Part shown: positions 1 to 9,619 of the stretch, one piece after another
Numbering within the stretch: position 1 is the stretch's first letter
How the letters are laid out: each line of letters begins with the position of its first letter
NCBI GenBank assembly: GCA_002498455.1
Contig: DAHO01000052.1
Span: 25,527 to 87,802 of the forward strand
DNA from: Euryarchaeota archaeon UBA602
Lineage (GTDB): Archaea > Thermoplasmatota > Poseidoniia > Poseidoniales > Thalassarchaeaceae
Direction of reading: 5' to 3'
DNA: 62,276 nt
Position numbers and translations under genes: made by a program
The notes under the pieces: generated by a model
Told to the model about the DNA's origin: nothing
The model's input: only the letters and a program-made list of their open reading frames with translations
The model's database searches: none

Positions 1-1013
1 ATTTCGGCAACCATCTCACCTTGGGCACTGGCCCTATGCGCCAGCATGGGTTCACCCGATACATCACCAATCGCATAGACGCCTTTCATCGATGTTTTAC
101 ATTGATTATCAATTCGGATGAATCGTCCATCTGAATCCATTCTCAGTCCCATCTTCTCTAGTCCCCATCCTTGTGTATTCGGCCTTCTACCTACTGTAAC
201 TAGAACCTTATCGAAGATTTCTGATTGCATTTCGCCGTCCTTATCCTTCCAAGTAAGTTCTACCTTACCATCTTTGATTTCAGCTCCTTGGGCCAAACAA
301 TTGGTGTGTGTAACCACACCATTCTTTCTCAACCAAGTCGTCAGAGGTCTGCGTAATTCATCATCAAAGATGGCCATGACTTTGTCGAGTCCTTCGACTA
401 CGGTGACTTCACTACCCAGGCGCCTTAGGGCAATTCCCAATTCTAGCCCGATATATCCTCCACCAATCACAGCGACCTTCTCTGGTAGGCTGTCGAGATC
501 TAAAGCTCCTGTCGAAGAGCAAATGTGTTGCTCATCGAATTTCATGAAAGGCAATTCAATCGGCGATGATCCTGTAGCGAGGATGACATTTTCTGCTTCG
601 ATTGCGATTGTTCCATCTTCGGTCTCTACAGTACAATTCTTGGCATTCTGGAATGTAGCCCATCCTTTGATGAGTTCTGCACCTGCACTCTTCAGCAGGT
701 GCTCGACCCCTTTGTTGAGACGCTCCACAATATCGTCTTTCCAAGAGACCAGTGCGGGCATGTCTAGTGCGACGTCTCCGCTAATGCTGATGCCCATATG
801 TCCGTCCTTATGGTGCGCTAAATGTTCAAACCGTTCTGAAGCATGAATCATAGCCTTTGAGGGTATACACCCACGAATCAAACAAGTTCCACCGGCTTTA
901 TCACCTTCAACAATCACAGTGTCTAAGCCCAATTGCCCAGCTCGAATTGCAGCAACATATCCGCCGGGCCCCGCTCCAACAACCAAGACTTGGCACTTTC
1001 GTGTTTCACTCAT
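1..1013 (-). CDS. lpdA: Dihydrolipoyl dehydrogenase (E3), 3' truncated by window edge
   Basis: FAD-dependent disulfide oxidoreductase that reoxidises the dihydrolipoyl arm of E2 and passes electrons to NAD+. The N-terminus shows the FAD-binding GAGPGGYVAA motif, followed by the redox-active disulfide motif GGTCLIRGCIPSK, in which the two Cys are separated by four residues as in all E3 enzymes. The start ATG is the complement of 1011-1013, just downstream of the E2 stop. The C-terminal dimerisation domain lies outside the window. It is the last visible gene of the lipA-E1a-E1b-E2-E3 operon, which fixes its role as E3 rather than glutathione or mercuric reductase. The family assignment is firm. 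Confidence 0.95.
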   Translation of the reverse strand, partial: MSETRKCQVLVVGAGPGGYVAAIRAGQLGLDTVIVEGDKAGGTCLIRGCIPSKAMIHASERFEHLAHHKDGHMGISISGDVALDMPALVSWKDDIVERLNKGVEHLLKSAGAELIKGWATFQNAKNCTVETEDGTIAIEAENVILATGSSPIELPFMKFDEQHICSSTGALDLDSLPEKVAVIGGGYIGLELGIALRRLGSEVTVVEGLDKVMAIFDDELRRPLTTWLRKNGVVTHTNCLAQGAEIKDGKVELTWKDKDGEMQSEIFDKVLVTVGRRPNTQGWGLEKMGLRMDSDGRFIRIDNQCKTSMKGVYAIGDVSGEPMLAHRASAQGEMVAE

Positions 1014-1022
1014 TTTGATTCC

Positions 1023-2297
1023 TCACATGAAGATGAGCGCCGGGTGCTCAAGCAGTCTCTTCAACGATTGTACAAGGGCTGCCCCATCTGCACCATCGAC
1101 GACCCTGTGGTCCCAAGAAGAGGATACGTTCATGATTCGACGGATGGTAATCTGCCCGTTTTGGACCACTGGCATGTCGCGTGCTTTGTGAACGCCGAGA
1201 ATTCCAACTTCAGGATGGTTGATAATCGGGGTGGCTCCCAAGCCACCATCTCTTCCCAAACTGGTAATCGTGAAGGTTGAGCCCGCCAGGTCCTCCATGG
1301 TTGCCGTTCCATCACGGCAAGCCCCGGAGACGCGCTGCATTTCAGCCGCTGCACTCCATACGTCCATGGCTTCAACGTTTTTCACGACGGGGACAAACAA
1401 TCCACGGTCGGTTGCTGTAGCAATGCCCAAGTGGACGGCTTCATGTCGGATGACCTTATTCGCTTCTTCGTCGTAAATCGCATTGCATTCAGGGTGGTTT
1501 GGCATTGCCTTTGTCAGGGCCAGCATGATGAATGGAAGGTAGGTCAACTTGGGTTGATCGGGACCTCGCGTTGCATTGAGATGTTGGCGAAGGGATTCCA
1601 ACTCCGTGACATCAATTTCCTCAAAGTATGAGAAATGCGGGATTCTAGTTTTGGATTCGACCATTTTCTCAGCGATCTTTCGACGAAGTCCGACGACTGG
1701 GTGCTCGCTGGTGCCGGTGCGAGCGACACCGGTCGATGCCGCAGGTGCACGCATGGCGCCACCAGAAGCAATGTATGCATCCAAGTCAGCATTCCGAACG
1801 CGGCCTGCAGGGCCACCACCGGGGACTAGAGAAAGATCGATTCCAGCCTCAGTTGCTCTTCGACGTACAACAGGGCTGGCGAGCACACGACCTCCTGAAC
1901 TGACCACAGGGGCCGGTGCTGGAGTTGAGACAGGCGCGGGCGTTGGTGCAGGTGTAGGTGCGGGAGTAGGCGCTGGCACGACCTCAGGTTCTGGCTCCGG
2001 CTCTGGTTCCGGTTCTGGCTCCGGTTCGGGTTCAGAAGCTGTGGCGTTTCCTTCCCCGTCAATCTCGAATTCAATCAATGGTCCACCAACAGCAATCATA
2101 TCGCCAATTTCTCCATGCAATTTGGTTACAACACCATCATTCGTTGCAGCAATCCCAACGGTGGCTTTGTCAGTCATGATGTCAACCATCGGCTGATCTT
2201 CTGAGACGGTGTCTCCAACAGCAACGTGCCAAGCGGTAATTTCACCCTCGACAACACCTTCTCCGATATCTGGCAGTTTGAACACATATGTTCCCAT
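1023..2297 (-). CDS. 2-oxoacid dehydrogenase E2, dihydrolipoamide acyltransferase
   Basis: Core subunit that transfers the acyl group from E1 to CoA through a swinging lipoyl arm. From the ATG at 2297 (424 residues) the order is: lipoyl domain (residues 1-78) with the modified lysine at K44 in the TDKA motif; a long flexible linker of Glu-Pro then Ala-Pro/Thr-Pro repeats (about 85-135); a peripheral subunit-binding domain with ASPVVRRRATEAG (about 140-180); and a catalytic acyltransferase domain ending with HRVVDGADGA, the HxxxDG active site. Upstream in-frame starts exist, but the ATG at 2297 has a GGAGGA ribosome-binding site formed by the end of the E1 beta gene, 2 nt away. Substrate (pyruvate or branched-chain 2-oxoacids) cannot be decided from the sequence. 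Confidence 0.95.
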   Translation of the reverse strand: MGTYVFKLPDIGEGVVEGEITAWHVAVGDTVSEDQPMVDIMTDKATVGIAATNDGVVTKLHGEIGDMIAVGGPLIEFEIDGEGNATASEPEPEPEPEPEPEPEPEVVPAPTPAPTPAPTPAPVSTPAPAPVVSSGGRVLASPVVRRRATEAGIDLSLVPGGGPAGRVRNADLDAYIASGGAMRAPAASTGVARTGTSEHPVVGLRRKIAEKMVESKTRIPHFSYFEEIDVTELESLRQHLNATRGPDQPKLTYLPFIMLALTKAMPNHPECNAIYDEEANKVIRHEAVHLGIATATDRGLFVPVVKNVEAMDVWSAAAEMQRVSGACRDGTATMEDLAGSTFTITSLGRDGGLGATPIINHPEVGILGVHKARDMPVVQNGQITIRRIMNVSSSWDHRVVDGADGAALVQSLKRLLEHPALIFM

Positions 2298-2299
2298 TT

Positions 2300-3313
2300 T
2301 TATTCCTCCATTGTGGCTCGCATGGCCTCTGTAATTCGCGCTTGACTTGGGAAATAATCCCATTCTAGGCTGTGCGGATAGGGTGTATCCCATCCTGTGA
2401 CTCTTTGAATCGGTGCCTCAAGATGCCAGAAACATCGTTCCTGAACTTGCGACATCAGTTCAGCACCAAACCCGGATGTCCGAGGTGCTTCATGGACAAT
2501 GACACACCGTCCTGTCTTTTTGACCGAGTCCTCAATGGCATCGATGTCGAGGGGGACTAGGGTTCGCAAATCGATGACTTCAGCATCAATCCCACTATTT
2601 TCTGCTGCAGCGGTTGCGACGTGAACCATGGTGCCATAGCAAAGGATGGTTACTTCCTTACCGGCTCGTACAATCTCAGCCTTGCCCAAGGGGATGTTGT
2701 AATATTCCTCAGGGACCTCACCCTTGGGGTGGCTGTCCCACTTGACCATTGCAGCGGTGTGGTCCCCATCAAAGGGTCCGTTGTACAATCGCTTGGGTTC
2801 AAAGAAAATTACAGGGTCATTGCATTCGATGGATGAAATCAACAACCCTTTGGCGTCGTAGGGGTTTGAACAGATGACGACCTTCAGTCCGGGTGTGTGT
2901 GTGAAGTAAGCTTCTGGGGATTGACTGTGGTAGTGTCCACCCTTGATTCCACCGCCACATGGGGTTCGAATGGTGACGGGCGCACTGTATTCTCCACCCG
3001 AGCGGTATCGAAGTTTGGCCAATTCATTGGTAATCTGGTCGAAGCCCGGGAAGATGTAGTCTGCAAACTGAATTTCAGCAACAGGTCGCAACCCATTCAT
3101 TCCCATGCCGATGGCAATGCCGACGATACCACCCTCAGCCAAGGGTGTGTCAAATGAACGGTGTTTGCCAAATTTTTCTTGTAGGCCAGATGTGCATCGG
3201 AATACACCTCCGTAGAATCCAGCATCTTCACCAAATGAAACTACGGTCTCGTCGCGTTCAAACATGTTGTGGAGGGCGGAGTTAACCGCTTGGATGATGT
3301 TCATCTGCGCCAT
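2300..3313 (-). CDS. 2-oxoacid dehydrogenase E1 component, beta subunit
   Basis: Transketolase-like beta subunit of the thiamine-diphosphate decarboxylase E1, paired with the alpha subunit encoded immediately upstream. About 337 residues from the ATG at 3313, which overlaps the E1 alpha stop by one base (TAATG), implying translational coupling; a longer in-frame start at 3352 would run into E1 alpha and is unlikely. Recognisable blocks are FGEDAGFYGGVFRCT near the N-terminus, the segment TPLAEGGIVGIAIGMG and the C-terminal DLRTLVPLD block typical of PDH/BCDH beta chains. Length matches the family (320-340). Confidence 0.95.
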   Translation of the reverse strand: MAQMNIIQAVNSALHNMFERDETVVSFGEDAGFYGGVFRCTSGLQEKFGKHRSFDTPLAEGGIVGIAIGMGMNGLRPVAEIQFADYIFPGFDQITNELAKLRYRSGGEYSAPVTIRTPCGGGIKGGHYHSQSPEAYFTHTPGLKVVICSNPYDAKGLLISSIECNDPVIFFEPKRLYNGPFDGDHTAAMVKWDSHPKGEVPEEYYNIPLGKAEIVRAGKEVTILCYGTMVHVATAAAENSGIDAEVIDLRTLVPLDIDAIEDSVKKTGRCVIVHEAPRTSGFGAELMSQVQERCFWHLEAPIQRVTGWDTPYPHSLEWDYFPSQARITEAMRATMEE

Positions 3314-4566
3314 TAGATTCCCACCTGCCCGCGTTGTTCTAGCAAATGCCACGGCTCATCTTCGTAAACATCTTCGAAGAGTGTAGTGACTGGAGGGAAG
3401 GGTCCATCCTTCAGTGTACCATGAGTTTCAGCTTCCTTGTAAGCAGCAATAATTTCGTCTTTGCATTGAGCTTGCAACGCTTCATGTCGTGCATCGTCCC
3501 ATTCACCTATCTTCACTAGGTGTGCTTTGAGCCGATCAACGGGGTCTCCCAACGGCCAATTCTCGTACCCGTCTCCTGGACGGTAAATGCTGGGGTCATC
3601 GGAAGAAGAATGACTGTCGCCGCGATAGGTGTACATCTCCAACAGCGTGGGTCCATGTCCTGCCCGTGCTCGTTCCGTGGCCCACTTGTGAGCGGCGTAT
3701 ACAGCCAACAAATCTTGACCATCGACACGAATCGAAGCGACGTTGTAAGGGATGCCTCTAGCGGCGAAAGATGAACCTCCATGTGCAAGATTTCGGTGTG
3801 TTGAAATCGCCCATTGGTTGTTGACTACGACCAATACACAAGGGGCCTGATAGACTGAAGCGAAGTTTAGACCATAGTGGAAGTCACCCTGTGCAGAGGT
3901 TCCTTCCCCAAGCCACGTGCATGCGATGCTATCTTCGCCGCGGTAAGCAAATGCCATCGCAGCACCGACAGCCTGTGGAAATTGTGTGCCGACGGGACTC
4001 GAAATCGAAACGAAATTCCCTTCTTTCCAAGAATAGTGAACGGGCATTTGGCGACCCTTGACATTGTCATTTGAGTTTGTGATACAGTGGCTGATCATGT
4101 CGACCATACTTCGACCTCGGACGAAAAGGAGGCCCTGCTGGCGATAAGAAGGGACGACAATGTCCCGGTTTTCCATGGCCATTGCCGCTCCAACACTCAC
4201 GGCCTCCTCGCCGAGACACTTCATGTAGAATGAAAGCCGACCTTGACGCTGCATCATCATCATACGGTCATCGTAGGCGCGAATCCGAACCATATGCTCT
4301 AGAGCGGCTCGCAATTCATCGGCACTGAGTTTTGGATCCCATTCGCCGACCGCTTCATCATCATCATTCAGTACACGCAACAAACCATAGGCCAAATCAC
4401 GGGTTTCTTCACCTGCACAGTCGATCGAGGGTTTCGTATGATGCCCTGCAGGAATCTCATGTGGTGATGGGAACGATGTACCTCCTTCTCGATGAGGGGG
4501 GACAGGTACATGCATGTTAACCTCAGAATCTTCGCCCATAATCTTCACCAATCCAAAGTCGCTCAT
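3313..4566 (-). CDS. 2-oxoacid dehydrogenase E1 component, alpha subunit
   Basis: Thiamine-diphosphate-binding alpha subunit that decarboxylates the 2-oxoacid and reductively acylates the lipoyl group of E2. The 417-residue protein carries the ThDP/Mg motif GEGTSAQGDFHYGLNFAS ending in NNQWAIS, and the phosphorylation-loop-like segment YRGDSHSSSDDPS. The N-terminal ~60 residues are a Pro/His/Ser-rich extension with no recognised domain. The start ATG overlaps the lipA stop (ATGA), so the lipoate-attachment enzyme and the complex are co-translated. The sequence resembles the branched-chain/acetoin type (separate alpha and beta subunits) rather than the single-chain AceE type. Confidence 0.95.
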   Translation of the reverse strand: MSDFGLVKIMGEDSEVNMHVPVPPHREGGTSFPSPHEIPAGHHTKPSIDCAGEETRDLAYGLLRVLNDDDEAVGEWDPKLSADELRAALEHMVRIRAYDDRMMMMQRQGRLSFYMKCLGEEAVSVGAAMAMENRDIVVPSYRQQGLLFVRGRSMVDMISHCITNSNDNVKGRQMPVHYSWKEGNFVSISSPVGTQFPQAVGAAMAFAYRGEDSIACTWLGEGTSAQGDFHYGLNFASVYQAPCVLVVVNNQWAISTHRNLAHGGSSFAARGIPYNVASIRVDGQDLLAVYAAHKWATERARAGHGPTLLEMYTYRGDSHSSSDDPSIYRPGDGYENWPLGDPVDRLKAHLVKIGEWDDARHEALQAQCKDEIIAAYKEAETHGTLKDGPFPPVTTLFEDVYEDEPWHLLEQRGQVGI

Positions 4567-5528
4567 AGCGTTTCGCTGTCACCAAAGGTGACGATTTCTC
4601 CTGCGTTCATCGCCTCCTCGTAGAGAAGGCCGCCCCTGTAAGATGAACGGACCAGTGGTCCACTGGCTACAGCTTTGAAACCCAAATCTCTAGCCTCTTG
4701 ACCCCATTTACTGAATAATTCAGGTTCTGGGAACCGATCGATTGGAAGATGTTTGGGTGAGGGTGCGAGATATTGTCCAATGGTCAATAAGTCGACATTC
4801 GCTTCACGCAAAAGTCGCATGGCATGCAATATTTCTTCATCGGTTTCACCTACACCAACCATGATACTGGATTTTGTCAGGATGTCGGGTCTCAAACGCT
4901 TCGCTTCTCGTAGGATGGATATGGATTGGTCAAACGATGCCCTCGGGTCTCGGACTCTGCGATCGAGTCGAGGAACACATTCGACATTGTGTGCGAAGAC
5001 CAAGAGTTCCAAGTCTGTCAACAGGGTAGAAAGTGCATTCAAATCACCATTCAAGTCAGAGCATAAGAATTCCAGACCAACATCTGGATTCCTTCGATTG
5101 ACCGCTTCCAAGCATGCGCGATAATGTGCAGCACCCGCATCGGGCAACTCATCTCGATTCACGCATGTGATGACTGCGTAAGTGACACCCATCAAGTCTA
5201 CTGCTTCCGCCAGGTTTTCCGGTTCTTCAAGATCGAGAGGGGGTGGCCTCCGATCGGTTCCCACCGCACAGAATTTGCAGGCTCTGGTACATTGCTCTCC
5301 GGCGACCATGAATGTCGCAGTTCCTTTCCCCCAACAATCGTGAATATTGGGGCATCGTGCTTCTTGACAGACCGTCGCCAACCCATGTTCCAAAACATTT
5401 CCAAGGACTTCATTGAATGCGAGTTGAGCCTTGCCTGTGGGTAAATTGGTGCGAAACCAAGAAGGCAACCGCTTTCGCGATTCCTTCCTACGCTCGACAC
5501 TGGAGAGATTTCCATCCTCCCTTGCCAT
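4563..5528 (-). CDS. lipA: Lipoyl synthase (radical SAM)
   Basis: Inserts two sulfurs into the octanoyl chain carried by the E2 lipoyl domain. Both clusters are visible: the auxiliary [4Fe-4S] ligands in CQEARCPNIHDC (C-x4-C-x5-C) and the radical-SAM ligands in CTRACKFC (C-x3-C-x2-C). The C-terminus carries VASGPLVRSSYRGG, where the conserved Ser is the third LipA signature. About 321 residues from the ATG at 5528; a start at 5549 is also open. It is the promoter-proximal gene of the operon, so cofactor synthesis precedes the complex that needs it. No lipB or lplA is seen in this window. Confidence 0.96.
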   Translation of the reverse strand: MAREDGNLSSVERRKESRKRLPSWFRTNLPTGKAQLAFNEVLGNVLEHGLATVCQEARCPNIHDCWGKGTATFMVAGEQCTRACKFCAVGTDRRPPPLDLEEPENLAEAVDLMGVTYAVITCVNRDELPDAGAAHYRACLEAVNRRNPDVGLEFLCSDLNGDLNALSTLLTDLELLVFAHNVECVPRLDRRVRDPRASFDQSISILREAKRLRPDILTKSSIMVGVGETDEEILHAMRLLREANVDLLTIGQYLAPSPKHLPIDRFPEPELFSKWGQEARDLGFKAVASGPLVRSSYRGGLLYEEAMNAGEIVTFGDSETL

Positions 5529-5655
5529 CGGCAATTTCGCTCCGACCAATTACCCCTCTCCGTTTACTCGTATCGTCGGCCTCAGTTAATCGTTTGTTCC
5601 CCGACCCTAGGGTCGGGTTCGGAGAATTGAAGGCGGGAACCTCTGCCCGCATGTC

Positions 5656-6408
5656 ATGGCGAATCCTCTCGATGACCGTGTGGCCCTTGTAACTGGTGGG
5701 TCGGCAAGAATTGGTGCAGAAATCTCTCGGCGACTGGCTAATGCCGGGGCGATTGTGGCTGTACACTGTCACCGTAATCTTGCAGCTGCAGAGGATCTGA
5801 TAGAAGAAATCGAAGATTCGGGAGGGGAAGCATTTCTGGTTCGAGGGGATCTCTCCGAAGAGGATGATCGAAGTGCTTTAATTGAAGCCGTGATTGAGCA
5901 AGCGGGACGTTTGGATATTCTTGTCAACAACGCTTCTATATTTGAGAGCATGTCGCTGGATGAGATGTCTACCGATGCGGCTCGCATGATGTGGAAAATC
6001 AATGCAGAAGCACCTCTAATGTTGATCCATCATGCAGCCCCTCACCTACGATTTGGTGGCAAAAATCAACCCGGTGCCATCATCAATTTAGTGGACAATG
6101 CCAGCGGTCGAGGTGATTGGCCTCATCTCAGCCATTACTGTGCTTCGAAGGCAGCGTTACTTTCCGTAACTCGCAGCCTTTCGCAAGAATTGGCACCGAT
6201 GATTCGAGTCAACGCCGTTGGCCCCGGCGCAATTCTCTTCCAAGATTGGGAATCCGAGGAGAAACGGTCCTCAATCCTCTCGTCTATACCGATGGGGCGG
6301 CAGGGATTGGCCGAAGAAATTGCTGATACAGTTCTGTTTTTGGCCGGGGGTCCCGACTACATTACTGGTCAGATTATCGACGTCGATGGCGGCTGGTCTT
6401 TGTCGTAG
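5656..6408 (+). CDS. Short-chain dehydrogenase/reductase, pteridine-reductase-like
   Basis: NAD(P)H-dependent SDR of 250 residues. The cofactor motif is TGGSARIG (residues 13-20); the Arg in this position is typical of the pteridine reductase/FolM branch rather than the usual TGxxxGIG. NNAS, the catalytic YxxxK (YCASK, about residue 164-168) and the C-terminal DGGWSL segment are present. Reduction of dihydropterin or dihydrofolate-like substrates is inferred only from the TGGSARIG signature; other carbonyl substrates remain possible. It is divergent from lipA with a gap of about 125 bp and lies directly upstream of tRNA-Leu. Confidence 0.85.
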   Translation: MANPLDDRVALVTGGSARIGAEISRRLANAGAIVAVHCHRNLAAAEDLIEEIEDSGGEAFLVRGDLSEEDDRSALIEAVIEQAGRLDILVNNASIFESMSLDEMSTDAARMMWKINAEAPLMLIHHAAPHLRFGGKNQPGAIINLVDNASGRGDWPHLSHYCASKAALLSVTRSLSQELAPMIRVNAVGPGAILFQDWESEEKRSSILSSIPMGRQGLAEEIADTVLFLAGGPDYITGQIIDVDGGWSLS

Positions 6409-6440
6409 TGTTCAAGTCCCGAGTCCGGCTCAAGCAGTCC

Positions 6441-6526
6441 GCAGGGGTACCCGAGCTGGTCAAAGGGGCCGGACTTAAGCTCCGGTGGCGATGCCTTCGT
6501 GGGTTCGAATCCCACCCCCTGCACCA
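6441..6526 (+). tRNA. tRNA-Leu (anticodon TAA), CCA encoded
   Basis: A complete class II tRNA fold: acceptor arms GCAGGGG (6441-6447) and CCCCTGC (6516-6522) pair perfectly, the discriminator is A and the 3' CCA is encoded (6524-6526). The anticodon stem CCGGA/TCCGG encloses the loop CTTAAGC, giving anticodon TAA (reads UUA). There is a long variable arm and a standard T-arm GTGGGTTCGAATCCCAC. The long variable arm and anticodon agree on leucine. Confidence 0.96.
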
Positions 6527-6609
6527 ATTTCGGTGATTCATCCGTTCCTGATGTGGGATATTTCCCCGATGCGCAAAACAACCACCTTTTGCAAACCGTT
6601 TAATGGACC

Positions 6610-9606
6610 ATGGTGTACGGAGTCACCGTAGGTGAGCCTGTGCTGGGTGCTTCAAGAGACAATCATTCGGTAGCCATCCTTCTGGTTGCCATCATGGTGG
6701 GTTCCTTGTTTGTAGGCGCTGCGTCACCCCATTCCGAACTCAAAGAATTGCCAACGCGCAGCAATTCTAGCACGGTCAGTTACGATCTCTACTTCGCTTC
6801 AGCTCCAGGGGGTCATCCTACGGATGGAAGGATTACAACTGATCGTCCCGACAGTGGTGGCCAGGATGAGGAATCAGCTTCAGGTACCAATGTCGAGTTT
6901 TCCACCGATCAGTTGCTTACTGACATGGTGTTCAGCGGTTCTCCCGATGGGAGCCAATACGATGTCGAAATTTTACTATTCTTGAAGGCAACTGGACAAG
7001 AAGGTTCGACGGTTGATTGGACCATCTCTCTAGTCGCAGGTACTGCAATTATAGCAACTGAGGAAATGCAATCCGATGCCTGTAATCCCGGTGGTGGCGG
7101 CCTGATTGGAGGCGGTGAAACCTGTGGCTTTAATGAACGTCTTTTCCGGCCCAGTTGGACTGGGAATGGCGACTTTACTGTAGATGAAGGGGAGCGGCTC
7201 AAGGTCGTGGTCTCAGCCGACATGGATTGCAGTTCAGGTGGAGGTGACACTCCGGATACACCAAACGGATCGGATGGTGGCACCAGCGGGCGACAATGGC
7301 CTGGTGGTGGTGGGAATGCAGAGTGCGATGCTTGGGTTGCATGGAACGAAATCGATGATGAACCCAATCGGTTTTCACAAATCGAAATTGATGTTCGCCC
7401 ACTTGAGGGCTCACAGGTTAAGGTCCAGCGACCTGGTGCTGTCTGGACGGATCCAGAAGTCGATACCTGGTTCCCCAACGATGACGAGGAAATGCGTGTG
7501 ATGCAATTCAACTTGGAATTGCTAAACGGATTTGGGAGAGAAGATATCGACGAAGTCTCGCTCGTGATGACCAAGCCGGATACAACCATTGCATTCACTC
7601 ACACTTTTAGTGAGAATGAAATTGATGAAGACGGCAATGCCCAGAGAGCACAATACAACTGGAGTTATCCCGGTGGACTGGAATCTGGCGATTATGAAAT
7701 TGAAGTGGAAGTTCGAAATATCCAGGGTAAAGTGTTCGCCATTGACCACCCCACCGTTCGGATGAACGAGTATGGTATCTCACTCACACACGGCAGTGAA
7801 AGAGTGGTCGAATACATTGCACCGAGCTCAACGACGCCGGTGAATCTCGATCTGCGACATGTGGGTGCATCTGGAAGTGGGTACAACCTTACTTGTGAGA
7901 TGGCAGTCCTGACAAACTTCGGTTCGAACTGGATTATTGAGTTTAATAAGGCGGACCGTATTTATCCGCTTTCAGGTGGTGGCAACACGGCTCATCCAAC
8001 ACTACTGTTGACGGCTCCAGATGATCTATCAGGGTCTCCCGACACCATTCAAATTCGTGCGGTCGCTTATGATTCTCAATCGGTCATGGTTCATCAAACA
8101 ACCTTGCAGTTGGACCTTGAAAAACTGGATACCTATGCCCCACCAATGGTCAGCCTTTGGCCTGAAGAACATGACAATCAGTATGCCAACAGTACCGGTG
8201 CTCTAAACATCGATGAGACGGTACCACGCTACGTTGAAGATGGTGTTTACACCACGTTCTACCTTGAGATTTTCAACACGGGTTTTGACACCGATCAATT
8301 CCGAATCGATGTCAAGCAAGACTCGAATGCAAATCTGCGGTTTTGGGATAACGATACAGGTCAGCGTATCGAGGAAAATGAAGGTGATGGGACGTTCCAT
8401 ACTTCAAGTCTGGATCGCCACACAACGCAAACGATTCGTCTTCAAGTCAAACCCTCGACCTCTCGAGACGACCCTGATACGGGGATGATCGAACTTGAGA
8501 CGATTAGTATGGGCAATTCGACTCAGAAGGCGACCATCGCCTTCACAATCCAGCGAACTTTCGGAATCCAAGCTGAGGTGGTTTACGATTGCGATGCAAC
8601 ACCATTTGGCCACGTAGAGGCGGACATTTGTCTAAATAGTGCGGAAAAGATATCCTTTGATATCGATATTACCAACACCATGGCAGAGGGCAATACCGCT
8701 ACCGATTGGTTGATTGTCAACCCGAAGGATTTGGATCGCAATATTAACGAGGACTTGTATCCAGATGCAAACGAGAATTACAGTTTGTGGATGTATGAAA
8801 TCACTGATACGAATGAGGACCCATCACCTCGTGTCCAGTTGGCTCCTGGCGACTCCCAGTTGATCAATCTCGACATCACTCTGACAGCGCAAGTTCCTGA
8901 AGGCAATCACACCATCTATCTACGAATCCGTGAAGACATTTCCGATCTCTCACTCGCACGCTACTTCGATTTGCCGTTGACAATCCTGATTGGCAAGGAT
9001 AAGCCTCAACTCTCCATCCATCAAATTACCCAAATTCATGCTCTGCAGCCTGGCGGAATTAGTGAGATTCAGATGAAGGTCAAGAACGATGGAAATACCG
9101 ATGTAATGGTATTGCTCGATGTTGATGTCTCTGGTGATTGGGATGCAGATGTAGTCAGCCAGAATGGTGCGCAAGTCGTGACAGTGAAGGCATTCAGCGA
9201 GGTGTCGTTTACCGTGACAATCACGGCCGGTGAATCGGCGCTTAATGGGGACCAAAAGGAGGTAGTAGTCTCCGCCAAACCTCTCTCGGAGGAGGAATCG
9301 TTCGGAGAACAATATACAGCTGAAAAAACGTTGACAATCCAAGTGTCAATGAACAGTATCACTGAAATCATTGTCAATGAATTGACCAATCCAAGGCCGG
9401 CAACAATTGCCATTGGTTTGGGCATGATTATCCTCCTTGTTGCGGCAGTCTCCGGGCGAAGAAATCGCATTGAGTACGTCGATGTATGGGTGGACGATGA
9501 TGAAGAAGAGGACGAAGATGAGGGTCTTGAATTACCGGATTTAGTTTCTTCTGATGATGATGATACATACGATGATGATGACATCGAACTTGTCGATCTT
9601 GACTAG
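6610..9606 (+). CDS. Large membrane-anchored surface protein with acidic cytoplasmic tail
   Basis: A 998-residue exported protein of unknown function. A hydrophobic segment at about residues 22-40 acts as a signal peptide or anchor; a Gly/Pro/Asp-rich linker (about 155-230) follows, then a long series of beta-sandwich-like segments of the CARDB/alternative-hydrophobic type. Near the C-terminus is one transmembrane helix (about 926-946, TIAIGLGMIILLVAAVSG) followed by RR and a cytoplasmic tail almost entirely Asp/Glu. This is a type I topology with the bulk outside the cell. It sits directly before the 3003-residue surface protein with a hairpin between them. Function could be surface-layer, adhesion or protein binding; nothing in the sequence decides it. 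Confidence 0.8.
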   Translation: MVYGVTVGEPVLGASRDNHSVAILLVAIMVGSLFVGAASPHSELKELPTRSNSSTVSYDLYFASAPGGHPTDGRITTDRPDSGGQDEESASGTNVEFSTDQLLTDMVFSGSPDGSQYDVEILLFLKATGQEGSTVDWTISLVAGTAIIATEEMQSDACNPGGGGLIGGGETCGFNERLFRPSWTGNGDFTVDEGERLKVVVSADMDCSSGGGDTPDTPNGSDGGTSGRQWPGGGGNAECDAWVAWNEIDDEPNRFSQIEIDVRPLEGSQVKVQRPGAVWTDPEVDTWFPNDDEEMRVMQFNLELLNGFGREDIDEVSLVMTKPDTTIAFTHTFSENEIDEDGNAQRAQYNWSYPGGLESGDYEIEVEVRNIQGKVFAIDHPTVRMNEYGISLTHGSERVVEYIAPSSTTPVNLDLRHVGASGSGYNLTCEMAVLTNFGSNWIIEFNKADRIYPLSGGGNTAHPTLLLTAPDDLSGSPDTIQIRAVAYDSQSVMVHQTTLQLDLEKLDTYAPPMVSLWPEEHDNQYANSTGALNIDETVPRYVEDGVYTTFYLEIFNTGFDTDQFRIDVKQDSNANLRFWDNDTGQRIEENEGDGTFHTSSLDRHTTQTIRLQVKPSTSRDDPDTGMIELETISMGNSTQKATIAFTIQRTFGIQAEVVYDCDATPFGHVEADICLNSAEKISFDIDITNTMAEGNTATDWLIVNPKDLDRNINEDLYPDANENYSLWMYEITDTNEDPSPRVQLAPGDSQLINLDITLTAQVPEGNHTIYLRIREDISDLSLARYFDLPLTILIGKDKPQLSIHQITQIHALQPGGISEIQMKVKNDGNTDVMVLLDVDVSGDWDADVVSQNGAQVVTVKAFSEVSFTVTITAGESALNGDQKEVVVSAKPLSEEESFGEQYTAEKTLTIQVSMNSITEIIVNELTNPRPATIAIGLGMIILLVAAVSGRRNRIEYVDVWVDDDEEEDEDEGLELPDLVSSDDDDTYDDDDIELVDLD

Positions 9607-9619
9607 GTGATTTTCGTTT

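Noticed and set aside
118..846. 242-residue plus-strand frame
   Set aside because: Fully antisense to lpdA, whose motifs are clear on the other strand.
1576..2196. 206-residue plus-strand frame with a Gly-Ser repeat
   Set aside because: Antisense of the Pro/Glu/Ala linker in E2; the repeat is a mirror of that linker.
6369..6581. 70-residue minus-strand frame over the tRNA-Leu
   Set aside because: Covers a perfectly folding tRNA gene; the QGVGFEPTKA-type peptide is a common spurious translation of tRNA sequence.
9069..9584. 171-residue minus-strand frame beginning with a poly-Ser stretch
   Set aside because: Antisense of the acidic tail and C-terminal region of the 998-residue surface protein; no independent start or promoter.
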